NCBI GenBank assembly: GCA_050084515.1
Contig: CM114271.1
Span: 23,684,001 to 23,748,000 of the forward strand
Source: Blasia pusilla
Taxonomy: Eukaryota > Marchantiophyta > Marchantiopsida > Blasiales
Length of the DNA: 64,000 bases
Direction of reading: 5' to 3'
Shown: in pieces, positions 33,151 to 46,053 of the stretch
Numbering within the stretch: position 1 is the stretch's first letter
Layout: each line of letters starts with the position of its first letter
The notes under the pieces: model-generated
What the model was told of the DNA's origin: nothing
Seen by the model: the letters and a program-made list of their open reading frames with translations, nothing else
Database searches by the model: none
Position numbers and translations under genes: made by a program

Positions 33151-35166
33151 GAAATATTTTACTTATTTAAAATTACATGGATGATTTTGTTTTTTGGGAC
33201 GAATAACCGTAACGGGCACCTCATCTTCCACACCCTCTTGCTCCAGTTACCGCCACACACGACTGAATACGTCCGAAGAGCCCGTCTCACCGTAGGGCTG
33301 TTTTGAGCAACCCTATTAGGCACGCTTTGGGGGGAGCATGATGGTTTTGGGATCCACCCACCGGAGCGCTTCGGCGGACCATCGTGGATTTCATGCAGTT
33401 CCAGCCGCAGATGATCGTCGGACGTCATTTATGATGGCCCTGGAGTTTAGGGTTTCGTAAGCGGCATGGTTTTGTGTGGAGGTCATCATTATCGAAGTCT
33501 TACCGTGTTGTGTGTTTCTGGACTGTACGTCGCTTGTGACAGTATTGCTGAATGGCAGGCCAGAGCCGAGCTGACACGACCTGACCTGACCTGACCTGAC
33601 CGGTGACAACTCGGCCGTCTGCAATACCCGGTCAGCCTGTATTTGGCCAGAATCGCCAGAAAACGTAACGTATCGGAAATACCGCTTCACGTTTCTAACT
33701 TTCCCCTATAGGGTTCCCGCAGCGCCGTGGCAGGTTCTAAGGTCGCAACGGTGCGATATCGGGCTGCGAATATCCCAGCGCGACGCGCGAAGCTCGAGGA
33801 ACCGCTTTGGCTTCGTCGGCAGCAAGCGGTTACTGAGAGGGGGCCAGTTCGGCCAAGAACTCAGTGTGAAGATTTGTGCGGCCGTGATACCAGTACAGTA
33901 TTGATCAGAGTAGAGTGGCCGCGGGCCAGGTCGGCCTAAACCATGCCGGAGATGTGAGGTTTCGCAGGCGCCCGATTGGATCGGGCAGCTTTTCCCCGCA
34001 GCGACACCAGGGAATAATGGCGTCTCCGAAGCATCGGGAAACCCTTCGGTCCTCCGCGTCTACCCGTCAACCCGTCAAAGCTCGTGGCTGCTCGTCACGT
34101 CATGCACGCTCAGCATTCGCCTCCGCGCTGACAGTTTCGGAATTTAGAATATCGTAAACATTGTGTGGGTTGTCTACAGTGGTTTTGGTTCCCCATTCCA
34201 GGGTAACCCGCACCAGACCCGAGATGACGTGAGGTCAGGGCCGGTCGCCATGGCGACCATAGCAGCCTCGGAGCGGTTTCAGCAACACGAGCCATGCCAT
34301 GGTCCGTGCCGGAACAGCGGGCGACGGATGTGTATGTGCTGGGGAGAGAAGTGGCATTAGCTGGCTTCCACGATGGTCAGAGGAGGATACCGAACGAGGC
34401 GCGAGAGTGGACTCGTGGAGTAGGCAGACTATCTGGGGTTTTGTTTTTTCCTCGCGGGATGGGCCGGCTCGTGTCCGGGGAACAGGACTGGGCGCCGCGG
34501 CTTTGCGGAGTTAGCTCGAAGGAATTTTGGCCTCGGCCTGGCAGAGGAATGAGTTTGACTTCGGGTGGAGAACGCGGGGGCGTGTGCGCGAGGGTGATGG
34601 GAATTTCCGCCCTCTGCATGAGGGCTCTCTCTCTCTCTATATATATCCGGATATGTTGGTGCCGCCTCGTCATCCCTTCCCCGGAGAAACGAGGACTCTT
34701 CTCACGCTTTCTCCGCTATCCTGTATGTCATGCTTTGTTGTTTCGAGCAACGGAGTCAAGCTCACTGTGACCGACCGCAGATTTTGTAAGGTGTGGTGCA
34801 TGTCCCGGGTCACAGTACCGAACCCTAAACGCCAGCTTTAGCGGCTTTGGTGGGAGCCGGATCCTACACTGGATAGGGGAACGAACAGGGGCCGATGCCG
34901 GGCAGGCACGGCGAGCGTGGTGGGGGGGAAGAAGATCTGGCGGGAGTTTCCGATCGAGCAGGCTCGGAAGCAGCACACACCATGGTTCATCGATCAGTCG
35001 TGCGTGACATGACATAGTCGGGAGTCTCGGGACGGGCGACGGCCCTGTTGGGTGGGCACTGGGCGGTGGAAAGGTGACACCTTGCACGATGGAGTGTGCA
35101 ATCGAACTGCGGCGCTGGCCCGAAAGGGAGGGAGACGAGGGTTAGAAGGGGGCGCTGTTTAACCAA
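33151..35166 (+). promoter_or_regulatory. GC-rich upstream region of CCDC40
   Basis: Composition changes sharply from AT-rich to GC- and CpG-rich around 33200 and stays so to the first coding exon. A (CT)n tract followed by TATATATAT (34638-34646) is a plausible core promoter about 520 bp before the upstream ATG. A short run of CTGAC pentamers lies at 33580-33600. Open frames in this region show no recognisable domain. Confidence 0.45.
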
Positions 35167-38100
35167 TTGTCGTCCATTCATCAGACAAAAATTCATCCCA
35201 AAACTTTGGGCAGGGAATCTGTGAGCGGGGGTGCACTTACTTACGCATGCGGGAGAGGGCCACCACCGCGGCGCCCCGAGCTTCGTCTGGGAGCTCGTGG
35301 CCCAGATTTCACGCGGCCGGTGAAGCGAAGGTGTAATCGGTCGGTTCAGCGGGATCAGAATGTCGTTTGGGCTGTCCTGCGATCAATCACTCGAAACAGG
35401 CATACGGAGCCCCGATCCGTGCATGAGCTATCAGCGAGCAGGGGTTTGACCAACGCAAGAGCGAACGGTGGTTACTGGGCAGATATGATAGAGGAAGATG
35501 AAGAGAGCCCTTTGCCCCTTGAAACGAACACTGCGCACGTCACCGACATTCCAGAAAATGTTCGGGACCGTCGTAATCATCCCGCGCTCGAACGGGCTCA
35601 GATTGCACTCAAGGAGCAACTTTTGGCCAGAAAGCAGGACTTGGAAGATAGGATATATGAGCAGGGCACTTTCCTCAAGAGAGCTACCAACAGGAGAGAA
35701 GAGGCCGGCGTGGTCCTGTATGGCATGCAGAAGGCCTTGGCCGGTCTTCACTTAGCCCTCCACAAAGATGCCGAGGAGCTCGCTGCGGCCGCTGAAGCTC
35801 AATCTAAGGTTGACATAGGGCTTAGTGGCTTCGCAATCTTCTGTCTTTGAAAGTTGGGGTGCGAAAATCGATGTCGTTGTCAGGGTTCTATAGAATGCTA
35901 AACCAATGTTTCGATGCTCATCGGTGATCGAACGGAAACAGCCTTTGGACAGTTCACAGTAATGTAGCCAATGTCGAGTTTGTGAGGAGGCACTGGTTCA
36001 GAGCTAGAGAGTTTGTGAAGCTTTTTTGTTTCTGACCAGTAAGCCCTCGACGATTTGTGTGGGACACCCGGGGCAGGCAAAAGAAGAATTGTACCGAACG
36101 ACTCAAACGCACACTGAAAAGTCGAGAGGAATGGTGAAGCTAAGAGACAAACTGGAACAGACCCGCGTCGAATTGGATGATCTCTTGAACAGCTTGAAGC
36201 TGGTAGAGCGCCACAACGAACAGATAAAGAGTGAAATAGCGGTGAACAGACGAGCTACGTATGCTGCCGAGGAGTCCATGTCGGCAGCAGAGAGGACTAA
36301 GAAAGAGCAAGACTTGCGGATCGGGCTAATGCAGAGCCGACTGAAGCATCAGTACGAGAAACAGGCTTTGCTCAGAGCTCAACTTGCAGGTTGGTTTGTC
36401 CGTGTCCTATTCCTTCCAGTTTCCGTATCTTTCATTAGTTCGTCTCGTCTGTTTCGAACCCTGTTCATTCTCCCGTATTAATTCTGCCCAATACTCTCTC
36501 TTGCAGTTTTTGGCCCCAAGCGGTTGGTTTAAAAAAAAGATTGTAACCTGTTCGTGTGCCTTGCGCCTATGCTGGCTCTACACATTCTCCCGGTAGTAGT
36601 AGTCACCACCACGGGATGCGGGTATATCTCGGAAGGTTTGCAGTCATCTGTCAAAGCTCCGCTGAAATTCATCGTTCGCTTGACTCTATCAGTTTTTGTT
36701 GTATCTTCGACGCTCGAACAGGGTGCGGAAATGGAAGTCAAAATAGTTCCTAGGGACCTCTCTTGGCTTTCAGCATTCTATGGACATTCTAATGCGGGGA
36801 ACTGGAACAGTTCAGGAAAGAGAGACAAAGCTTGCGAACGTAGCTCTTTCTGAAGCTGGAACGGAGATGGAGAGCATCACTGCCGAAAAGAAGCAAGTGA
36901 CGATACAGTGGCAGTCTTCACTTCTAGTGCTGTCACGATGTGACGAAGCTCTACAGGTTGCACACCAGATGAGCATCCCAAGATGTCGACGATTTACTCT
37001 GTTAGGTTGTGAATGTCCATCATAATATGCCCTTTAACTCATACATCAGCGAACTTCACGAATTGTACCTGGGATTGGAAAAACGCGCAAGAGGACCAGT
37101 AATCACCAGAATCGATCATCTCGTGGGTTTCTCCCGGCCCTACTTCGAATTACTCACATCTAGAGGCTGTGTGTCCCACATGGCAAGCAAATATTCAATG
37201 ATCAGTCCTCCAGGGCATCGATCGAGTGGTTGAATGCCATGTGGGGTGCTCAGGCTCAAGATGTCTTGTACATGCCGGAGAAGGGAGTTTGAAGTGGAGA
37301 CTGTGTGTCAGGACATCGAGGATTTGCCAGCACTCACCAATGTAGACAGAAAGTTGTGCATAGTGGTCTTTTTCTTGCGTAGTTCGTTTTTGAAAGCTCT
37401 CAAGAGTGTCGTGTACTTCAGCTAATGACCAAAGTTACGAAGCTGAAATGAGAAATGATAAGTTTTGGATGCGGGAGCTTGATTCGTATATAGCCAAGAA
37501 GGGTCATAGCTCGTAGTAAAAGCGTGGTAGCGAGATATAATAACACATGATTACAGGAAGAGAAAGTTCAGATTAGATAGGGGCTGCTTGAATTGAACAG
37601 AACACGGTGCATGAACGGTTAACAGTGCTTCACAGATCAAATGATGTTTTCTGCAAAAGGCATGGTCGAGTTGTGAGTGACTTCCATTCCAAAAGAGGCT
37701 TTCCAGGTCATTCTTTTTGGGATGAAGGGACTTTATCCACTGCTGCCTGTCACGTAGATCCGAGTTGCCTACTCTTCATAAATGTTCGCCCCGTACTGGG
37801 CACGCTAAAGTTCCATGTTTCGTAAAAGCAACAACAGTGTGTTTGAAAGGAGCTACTTTACCACGACTTCCATGTCAGCTGATCTTATAATATAATGTGG
37901 TGCATGACATTGCAAGGGAGGATACAACGGTTACTTCGTGTCGATCGATGCTTAATTTTGAATCATCTTACTGCTCGCGCGCAGGGGTTAATGGATGCTA
38001 TAGCAAATCAGAAGGAACAAGAGAGAGCGGTGGAAGTGGAGAAAGAATCCTACAAGAACGCTATTCGTAAGGAGCAGGAGATCTCCGAGAAGCAGAAAGC

Positions 38101-41100
38101 AATTTTGAGGAAAATTGATAGGGAAATGAAGTTAGTACAGAAGCAGATGCAGGCTGCAATTGCCAAGCGCCTTGCACTGGTTGAACAGTACAGGAAACTT
38201 GTGGTAGCTCTTGAGCAGATCGACGCAGCTGTGAAGGCCATTAAAGTGCAAGTAGTGCACCTGGAAACTTTGATAAAGGTGACTAGTCTTCGGATCTCCA
38301 CCTCTCTTCCTCCCTCCCTCCTGCACCCATCCCAGTCCCTAGCTCCGTGCAACAAGAGCTAGTTTCCATGGTAGCAAGGGTACGACAAGCGCTCCTCCAT
38401 CCCTCGCTGCAAAGCCCATGATCCCTTCGTGGCATTGGGACTGACTCTGGAACGACGGCTGACAGATGATCGATGTTGGGTTTCTTCCTTTGGGTGGCTA
38501 GATACACTCGCAGCTGCTGTCAGTCCCCCAGTTTAGTACCCTGCATGGATGAGGGTGTCAGCAGATTCCGGTGGCCAAACCTTGGCCACCGTCTCGAGCC
38601 AGGTGGTAAATCCTGCATAAGACGAGGATGAACCTCGTCATCTTCCCATCGGCATCTTCGGTTGCTCTCACTCGCAGACCCAGCATTGATTTTGGACCAA
38701 CTCCTTGGAGAGATTTCTTGGGCTACTTCTACCCCGTCTCTTTTCCAGTGAGCACTTATGAGCGCGTAGAGTCGTTGGTCAACATTGGGTCAAACCCATA
38801 GAAGCTTCCCTTCTATGGCCAAGCGAAGCGCCTGCATAAGAATGAGCACGCATTAACCCATTCCTCATTTTGAATCCCTATTCTCCTCGTGTGGCCTCAC
38901 TCGCAGGCCCTACCACCATTGTTTTTAGACCAACTTCTCGGTGGCAACTTTCGAGCGGCCCTTCTCCTCACTTTCACATTGAGGTAGCATAGGCAGGCAC
39001 GTAGACCGCTCGCTCAACAGCATGTCTAACCCCTACAGCTTTCCTTCTATGTTCAAGCGATAAGAATGAGCATTAATTCCTCATTTCCCTGTCGTCCTCG
39101 CCTGACCTCACTCACAGATCGTTCTACACCAACTTCTCCGTCACCTCTCGTGCGGCATTTCCTTCTTTTCAGTGATGTCATACAGCCATGCAGGTAGAAT
39201 CGTAGAGCGATTGCTCAACAGCTTGTCGAACTCGAACAGCTTCCCTTCTGTGCCGTCTATTCTCTACACCCCCCGTGCGGCCACTGCCGCAGGCCCAACT
39301 AAGAGTGTTTCTGTCCTACTTCTTGGTGACGCCTTTCGTGCGGCTTTTCCTACTTTTAATGAGGTCATACGGACATGCACGCAGGCAGCGCGATTGCTCA
39401 ACAGTTTGTCGAACCCCATAGTGCCTTCCCTTCTATGTCCAAGCGATAAGAATGAGCACCGAGCCATCATTTCCCTGTTCTCCTCGTCTGGCGTCATTCG
39501 CAGGCCCTAGCTGGATTGTTTCGGACCGACTTCTTGGTGATACCTCCCTCCCGTGCGGCTTTTCTTCATTTTTATGTTGAGAGGCCATAGAGGTAGGTAG
39601 AGCGATTGCTCAACAGTTCGTCAAATCCATGGAGCCTTCCTTTATATGCTCTAGCGAAAAGCATGCACAAATTGAATATCCCAGGTTGCACCTGATTCGA
39701 TGCGCTAAACTTTCAGCAGCCCAACGTGCGCATCCGGTAGCTTTCGTGAGACCCCTAGCTGATCTCCAAAATGCAAGTCCTTAGTTGTCTGTTGTACCCG
39801 TTTGTAGAATGGTTGAGGTCTACAGTTTGGCGCAACCTAGTAAACCTGAAACTGAGTAAATCTGGGAAGAAGTGGGTGAGGGTATGACTTGAATTTGACG
39901 ATTCACTTTCTCAGGTGCAAGAGAGAGAGATTGTGCGACAAAGTGAAGGTACGCATGAACTTGAGACGAAGATTCTGGAGAACTTGGTAGAGCACATATC
40001 CCTTGAGAAGAAGGGGGCTCAAAATATCTTGCATTCGATCGCGGGACTTCGTCAGCTGGCGAAGAAGGAAGATATGATAGCCACAGAAATCGAGTTTGAT
40101 CTTGCACGAATCCGAGTTGATGTTTTGTCTGTACGTGCCTATAATGAGAACTGCAAACTGGCGATGGAAGCTGTGAATAAGGAGGTCGACGAGAAGCTCC
40201 TCCACATCAGTAAGATACAGGCAGAGATCAGGAAGAGACACGCGGAAGTGGAGATGAAGACTAAGGAGATCGACAGACTCAACAAGACATGTTTCAAACT
40301 GACATCGAATATGCAAATTGGGGACCAGACTCCATGGGACCATATAATGACCAATATCAAGTACGAAATTCAGAAGATCGTAAGATCCTCTAGTGAGAAG
40401 CAGAAACGATGGCTACTGATGCAGACGGCTTTGATCAATCTCGTCACACAGACTAATGACTTATCGGAGAAGTATCAGAAGAAGGATGCCGAGAGACTGG
40501 TGTTCACCAAAAGGAAACAAAGAGTCGATACGCAACGAGATGCGATCAAGAAGTGCATTCAAGATCTCGATAAGAAAGTGCACTCAAAGAGGGGAGTTAT
40601 ATTGAGGTACTCTACTACAACCCAAATCTCCCCCAAACTCTCCTCTCCATGAGGGTGGATTGCCCTCAAACCTTGTTACCTTATATGTGTTCATTCAACA
40701 AGGTTGAGGCGCTTTTGGCACACTTACGAGACCTATATTCATTAGTTTTTGCTAGTACCCACTAATTTTGCACCAGATCTGCTTTCACTTGCCCAATTTT
40801 GAAACCAACTCAACACTATGTTCATGATTCGACTTTCCGTTGTATTAATTTGAATTCTCTCTTGCCGAACTGCTACTAAATGATGGTGCTCAGTTTAGAC
40901 AGATTTTGGCAAAAAAATCAATGACGTCCTCCTAATCTTTGAGACTTGTAAATTTTTTAATGGAGCTGATCCACCACTCGGGACACACTTTTTTGGGATC
41001 GTCGAGGGTTTAGGGAAACACATAAACCTGAACGCTCTCATAGAATGAGAAGGTCGAAATGCTATGCCAAGATGTGTGGATTAAACCGTGTGAGAAAGAA

Positions 41101-43365
41101 GAGAAATGTTGCTCGTGATGTTGTAGGCTGAATGACATGGTGGCCAAAAACGCAACTTTGGAGGAGATGTTGCAGAAAGAAAATGCGAACTTACAGAGTA
41201 GCAACTATGCGCACCTCAAGGAATTGGGGCGGGATCTTGTGAGATTGGAGGAGCAGATTGGGCAGTCAACAAATGAAAAGTCTTACGCTCTCAAACATCT
41301 CGATGAGTTGGAGCACCATGCAATGCTTTGGAAGTATAAGATTTCCTTCGAAATTCAAACGCAAGTGAGAAGCCACTCACCATTTTGCCATTCCTGTCAG
41401 CCTCCTGGCAACGCTTTTGACTGCTATGGCAAACCCGACAAGCCCATCATTCCAACCTGAGTTGAACTGGCACTGTCCTGCACTTGTGGCCCTAATTCTG
41501 GGTAGATGCATACAAATGGCGGTGTGTGGATTTTGACTTTGCTAGAGCAGCGCTACCACAATGTCTATCCACCATCGACCAGAGCCATCACTTCCCTCAG
41601 CGGTTGAGATGAGGCTCTCTATGATCTATCTCGTTGCGAGGACAAAAGTGGATTCCGTTTCCTATCGAAACAACTAATGTGCACCTACATTCCTTGTCCA
41701 GTGTGAGGGTCGTAGTCAGTTTAGGAGGAGTTAGTCGCCTGCTTAACCGCATTCAGCTGCTACAAAACCTGTCCAGGATCAACGAAATCTCACACTAAGC
41801 TGCTGAGGTCCTACACATGTTCTTGGTCTTTGCTGAGGTAAGAGAGCGCGGTGCGTTGTGTGCAGGCACAGATCGATCCACATGTTGGTCGTGCGACAAT
41901 TACAGCACTCAAGAAACGATGTGATCGACTGCGTCTGACAATTGATGGTCTGTCAGTGGTTCGAGAAAAGTTGATCCAAGAACTTGAGAGTCGGGTGGCA
42001 AACCGCAAAACAATTGATACAAAAATAAAGGTTACTGCTGGATACGTGCAACTAGATCGGTCACTGAAAGTTTAGCCATAGTTAAGAGCGGACGAGAGGG
42101 TAGTTATCATTCCGGCTCGCCTCTCATCTGTGATTGCGACAGCTTTTTCTTCTATGCTCGGTTCCCACTGATTAGTCACATCTCACCTTTCCTTGACTAC
42201 TGTTGCCGAAGTGCTCAGTATCCATCTACTCTCGTACCCCTTCCGAAACCTCCGTTCTCCACATCTCCAGTGCTGATCCACCATTTGCACTTCTCTTCTT
42301 CCCAAATTGACCACGGATCAGTTCGATTCGGCACTTGCATCGAGCGTTTCGCTTGGGCTGAATCATGTTATTTTCACTAGATACACGCATCTCGTGTGAG
42401 TACTTGTCCACATGGGACGGCTTCTATCGCGTGATTTGCAAGTATGTTGAACAGATCAGTACGTATGTAAGGTGTTTCTCTGCTTGTTCTTAGTCTACAT
42501 TAACGAAAGGGATTGTCAGATTTTGCTGATCTGCCGGTTAACGTAATCGCAGGCAATGAGCCAAAGGAAAGGGGTGGATGGACCCGCCAGTCTCGAAGCC
42601 AACCTTTTGAAAGGCTGCAAAGAACTTAAGAGAGCCACCACAGAGACAGACAAAACCAGCATCCGCATCGACGGCCAACTCGAAGCGTACGAAGTAAAAA
42701 GAAAGCAATTAGCTTCCGAAGTGGACCGTCTCACCGATGTCATTCAATCAATAGTGAAGGAGCAGGAAGTTTTGAGGTTTTCGTATCATCAAAACTTAAT
42801 GCCATGAGAACGCAGAGTGGGACGTATCTTAATTAACGTGTGCAACTAGATTGGTCACTGAAAGTTTAGCCATAGTTAAGAGCGGACTAGAGGCTAGTTA
42901 TCATTCCAGCTCGTCTCTCATCTGTGATTGCGACAGCATTTTCTTCTATGCTCGGTTCCCACTGATTAGTCACATTACACCTTTGGCACAGGCCAAGATG
43001 AATTGAGCTAAGATCTGACCTTTCGTCACATTACCGAATACGAAAGTTACTATTACACCTTCACGTTTGGGGGCATGTGCAGGAACCAATTGAGAGACAC
43101 AAACTATCACAGATCGTTGCAGCTCATGGCCACAGCCTTGCAACAGCGCTTGTGTAAGAGGTACGAAGAAGTGAGGGCAGACAGGTGGACAGTGAAGTTG
43201 AAGACCACGTTAGAAAATGAACTGACTGAGTCGCAACGAAAGTGCAACGATTTGGTTGGGGTAGTGAGGTTGATGATGGAACGACTTCCAGAGGTGGTAC
43301 CGAAATTAGATATGATGGAAGCACAGTTGTCATTTGTTATCAAAAAATCAACTTTCACGTACTAA
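35167..43365 (+). CDS. CCDC40: CCDC40-like axonemal coiled-coil protein (9 exons)
   Basis: Exons: 35167 (or 35485)-35808, 36077-36389, 36811-36956, 37985-38278, 39915-40606, 41127-41364, 41866-42030, 42553-42776, 43083-43365. All junctions are GT...AG and every phase agrees. From ATG 35485 the product has 892 residues; from ATG 35167 it has 998. The start is undecided; animal CCDC40 has a variable N-terminus. The protein is almost entirely coiled coil. Landmarks match animal CCDC40: HPALERAQIALKEQL, REEAGVVLYGMQ, SEAGTEMESITAEKKQV with IQWQSSL, ESYKNAIRKEQEISEKQKAIL, and a C-terminal RYEEVRADRWTVKLK. With CCDC39 this protein forms the 96-nm ruler of motile axonemes that positions inner dynein arms and the nexin-dynein regulatory complex. 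In a plant it should act in sperm flagella. Confidence 0.88.
38760..39655. repeat. Degenerate tandem repeat in CCDC40 intron 4
   Basis: Five diverged units of about 180-235 bp, each with a core like GCGATTGCTCAACAG followed by CTTCCCTTCTATG. Core positions are near 38766, 39001, 39200, 39383 and 39597. The units also share a TCACTCGCAGGCCC-like segment, which resembles a splice acceptor. This explains most of the 1.6-kb intron. Confidence 0.65.
42044..42193. repeat. Intronic duplication, unit 1
   Basis: About 150 bp (GTGCAACTAGATCGGTCACT to GATTAGTCACAT), repeated at 42838-42986 in the next intron with roughly 90% identity. The two units flank exon 8. Confidence 0.75.
42838..42986. repeat. 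Intronic duplication, unit 2
   Basis: Second copy of 42044-42193, located between exons 8 and 9 of the CCDC40 gene. Confidence 0.75.
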
Positions 43366-43815
43366 ATAAGACTCCGATAAAAGAAGTGTCCCAGACGTGG
43401 AGTTCACTTGACAAAAACTACTACTGTGGATGGTTTCCAAAGAGGAGCCTATCTCACATTTATGAAGGGAGTGTAGGATTACGTGAGAGGTACGAAGAGT
43501 GAGGGCAGACAGATGGACAGTGAAGTTGAAAACCACGTTAGAAAATAAACTGACAGAGTCGCAACGAAAGTTCAGCGATTTAGTTGTAGTGATGTTGATG
43601 ATGGCACGACTTCCAGAGGTGGTCCCGAAATTAGATATGATGGAAGCACAGTTGTCCTTTGTTAGAAAAAAATCAACTTTCACGTACTAAATAAGACTCC
43701 ACTAAAAGAAGTGAGACCCAGACGTGGAGATCACTTGACAAAAACTACTGCTGTGGATGGTTTTCATAGAGGAGCCTATCTTACATTTATGAAGGGAGTG
43801 TAGGATTACAAGTAC
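43161..43815 (+). repeat. Tandem duplication of the last CCDC40 exon
   Basis: Two direct units of 329-bp period. The first (from 43161) covers the coding end of exon 9 and its stop. The second (from 43490) repeats it with substitutions and small indels. The second unit encodes a decayed copy of the C-terminus (ADRWTVKLKTTLENKLTESQ to FVRKKSTFTY) in the frame at 43499-43690, preceded by a frame break. It lies downstream of the stop at 43363-43365. Confidence 0.8.
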
Positions 43816-44632
43816 TGGTTTAAAGACCAACTTTTCAATGCGTTTCTAATTTGGTGACACATCCAAACTGGTAATTGAGTTTTGGGTAGAAGAATTATGG
43901 TGGCACTTGGGTAGTTGTACCGACATTTCGATCACTACCATGCCTTACCTCATTTTGAGAAGTCAAAGATATCTGCTGAAAATGAAATGTTAAATACAAT
44001 TCGTTCCCAAATAATCCTCACTATTCTACCCATGAAGCTCTTCCATGAAACCACCACTGGCGCTACATTTAGATACTAACCACGGATCCTGGTGGGGAAT
44101 ATGACATGTCTCCCAAGATAGTGTTCACAAATCGAGAAGGTTTTTTCAGTCAATCTATGCATCAACGGAAGTTCAAAACTCGTACTTAGGGTCTTTCCTT
44201 TCACCCCTTCTTCGGAAAATAAACGACTAATATTCACGTTCAAGACAGTGCAAGCAGAATTTTCTAACGCAGATTTTTGTTGGAATGCTATGTCCAGGTC
44301 ATCTTTCGGCACATTCCCGCACATACATCTAGACACACATAAAATAAGGGAACATGACTTGCACGTCTATCATGTCACCTGTCAATGCCACATTTGTTCT
44401 TTCTCAACAGGAAAATACAAATAACTCGACTGTCCCGTCAAGGGGTTCATAGAAATTGATGACACTCGGTCCACAATTGTGAACTTGGATCGATCTCTTT
44501 CAGCATTCGCTGTGAGTGCTACACCAGGGCCAGAAGAACACTATGAGCTCTTAAGTGAGGACAAAAATTTCAAGGCAGGTATTTAAAGCAGCCTGGAATA
44601 GAAGGAGTGGGCGCCATCTTGGAACGAGCAAC
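43816..44632. other. Spacer between convergent genes, no gene seen
   Basis: CCDC40 (+) and the P2 gene (-) converge here. No coding similarity or RNA gene was seen. It should contain both 3' untranslated regions. Confidence 0.5.
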
Positions 44633-45753
44633 CTAGTCGAAAAGCGAGAAACCCATGTCCTGCACACAAATTAACCAGAACACGACTTAGTCTCCCATCA
44701 AGTAAGAGACTACGGGATATGGATATTAAGTTCCTCTTTGATGTTTCAATCAATATGTGCAAAACTTCGGAGGTGATTTAGAGAGCAGATGGTAATGCGG
44801 GTGGATCGCACAGGTTTCTGCAACTTTAGGGTTTAGTATCGAATCGGAGAGTTTCTGCCCACAACTCCCCGTGGACAACTTAAAGTTGAAACTAAATTAT
44901 GACAGCCAGGCCTCATACACCAGGAACTAGAAGTCAGTGGTACATTGCCCCGCAATCTGGTCGAATTTGCATATCCAAGCTGGAGATGAGCACAAATCGA
45001 GACTACGGGATGGGCACATCAGTCCTATCCATAAGTTAGACCAGATAACTAGACATCTCTAGCGCGTTGACGCTAGAGATGTCTAGCCTGTGCAAGTCAA
45101 ACGCTTGCAACTCACACATTAAAACACAGCAGAGTACCATTCCCAAATACAAATTAAGAGAACGCAGTAACTTACGTCGTCAGACTCTTCCTTGGGTTCT
45201 TCCTTCTTTTCCTCTTCCTTGGCTGCCTCTGCCGCTGGAGCAGCGCCGCCGCCGCCTCCACCAGAAGAGACGACAACGCCACCGCCACCTCCTGAGGGAA
45301 CTGAAGCGAACTTCTCCTTACCGTTGGCGATGACTTCAGTGATATCCTTTCCCTCGAGCTCCTTCAACAGGAAGTTAATCTTGACATCATCGGCCTCAGC
45401 CCCCACTGCACCGTTTTACGTGTTAGCATCCTCGTCTCACCATTTGGATTCCATGCGTTATTCAAAGCACAGACTCAATCGATTTCTGGAAATCATTCTA
45501 GGACTAAAACCAATGACCGTCGCTTGCTTCTAAGGCTGCACTCACTCACAATCAGACTTTGAGGAAACCTAGTGCACAACCATACCGGCTCGGACAGGCG
45601 TGCCGCACCCAAAAACAACATCGACGGAGATCCAGAGGAAGACGGTTAAATGACTCCGAAAATACCTGAGGCGAAGATGGCCTTGATGTCCTTGGCGGAA
45701 GGGGAAGGGTTTCCGCCCAAAAGCGCCAAGAGGTAAGCAGCAACCACCTTCAT
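44633..45753 (-). CDS. RPLP2: 60S acidic ribosomal protein P2 (3 exons)
   Basis: Exons on the minus strand: 45753-45666 (88 nt), 45405-45176 (230 nt), 44659-44633 (27 nt with TAG stop). Junctions are GT...AG and the total is 345 nt, giving 114 residues, the normal length of plant P2. The N-terminus [19 protein letters not shown] and the [20 protein letters not shown] dimerisation domain are typical. A Gly/Ala-rich hinge follows ([16 protein letters not shown]). The acidic tail ends with the universal [12 protein letters not shown] that recruits elongation factors to the ribosomal stalk. The last eight residues and the stop, including all of MGFSLFD, come from the tiny third exon. Intact and very probably functional. 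Confidence 0.97.
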
Positions 45754-45928
45754 TTTCGCCGATGGAAACAGGAATTCAAGAGATGCACTCGCGAGCGGCT
45801 CCAGACAAGCACGACGTCGGATGCGAAAGAGTGAGAGAGAGCCTGCGTTTCGCACAAGAGGAGGAGAAAAGGACGATCTTCTGCCCTGAAACACCACAAA
45901 ACTCGAAAGAGGGAGGCTATCGGCCGCC

Positions 45929-45937
45929 AAACCCTAA
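45929..45937 (+). promoter_or_regulatory. Telo-box in the P2 promoter
   Basis: AAACCCTAA, about 176 bp upstream of the P2 start codon. This motif is typical of plant ribosomal-protein and translation-factor promoters, where it drives expression in dividing cells. Confidence 0.6.
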
Positions 45938-46053
45938 CAGGCATAACGACGGGCAACCACTGAACTTTGTGAGTGTCGACTCCCAACGGACGGCGCTGGC
46001 GACGGGGCAGTCTTAGGCCGTAGGCTATTGAACGGTATCTGGGTCGATCTATT

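Noticed and set aside
34294-34770. A 158-codon plus-strand frame upstream of CCDC40
   Set aside because: Compositionally like GC-rich promoter DNA, overlapped by other frames, spans the candidate TATA box, and no homology was recognised.
37009-37425. Extra CCDC40 exons in intron 3
   Set aside because: The frames do not resemble the coiled-coil family, and exons 36811-36956 and 37985-38278 already join in phase with matching homologous sequence.
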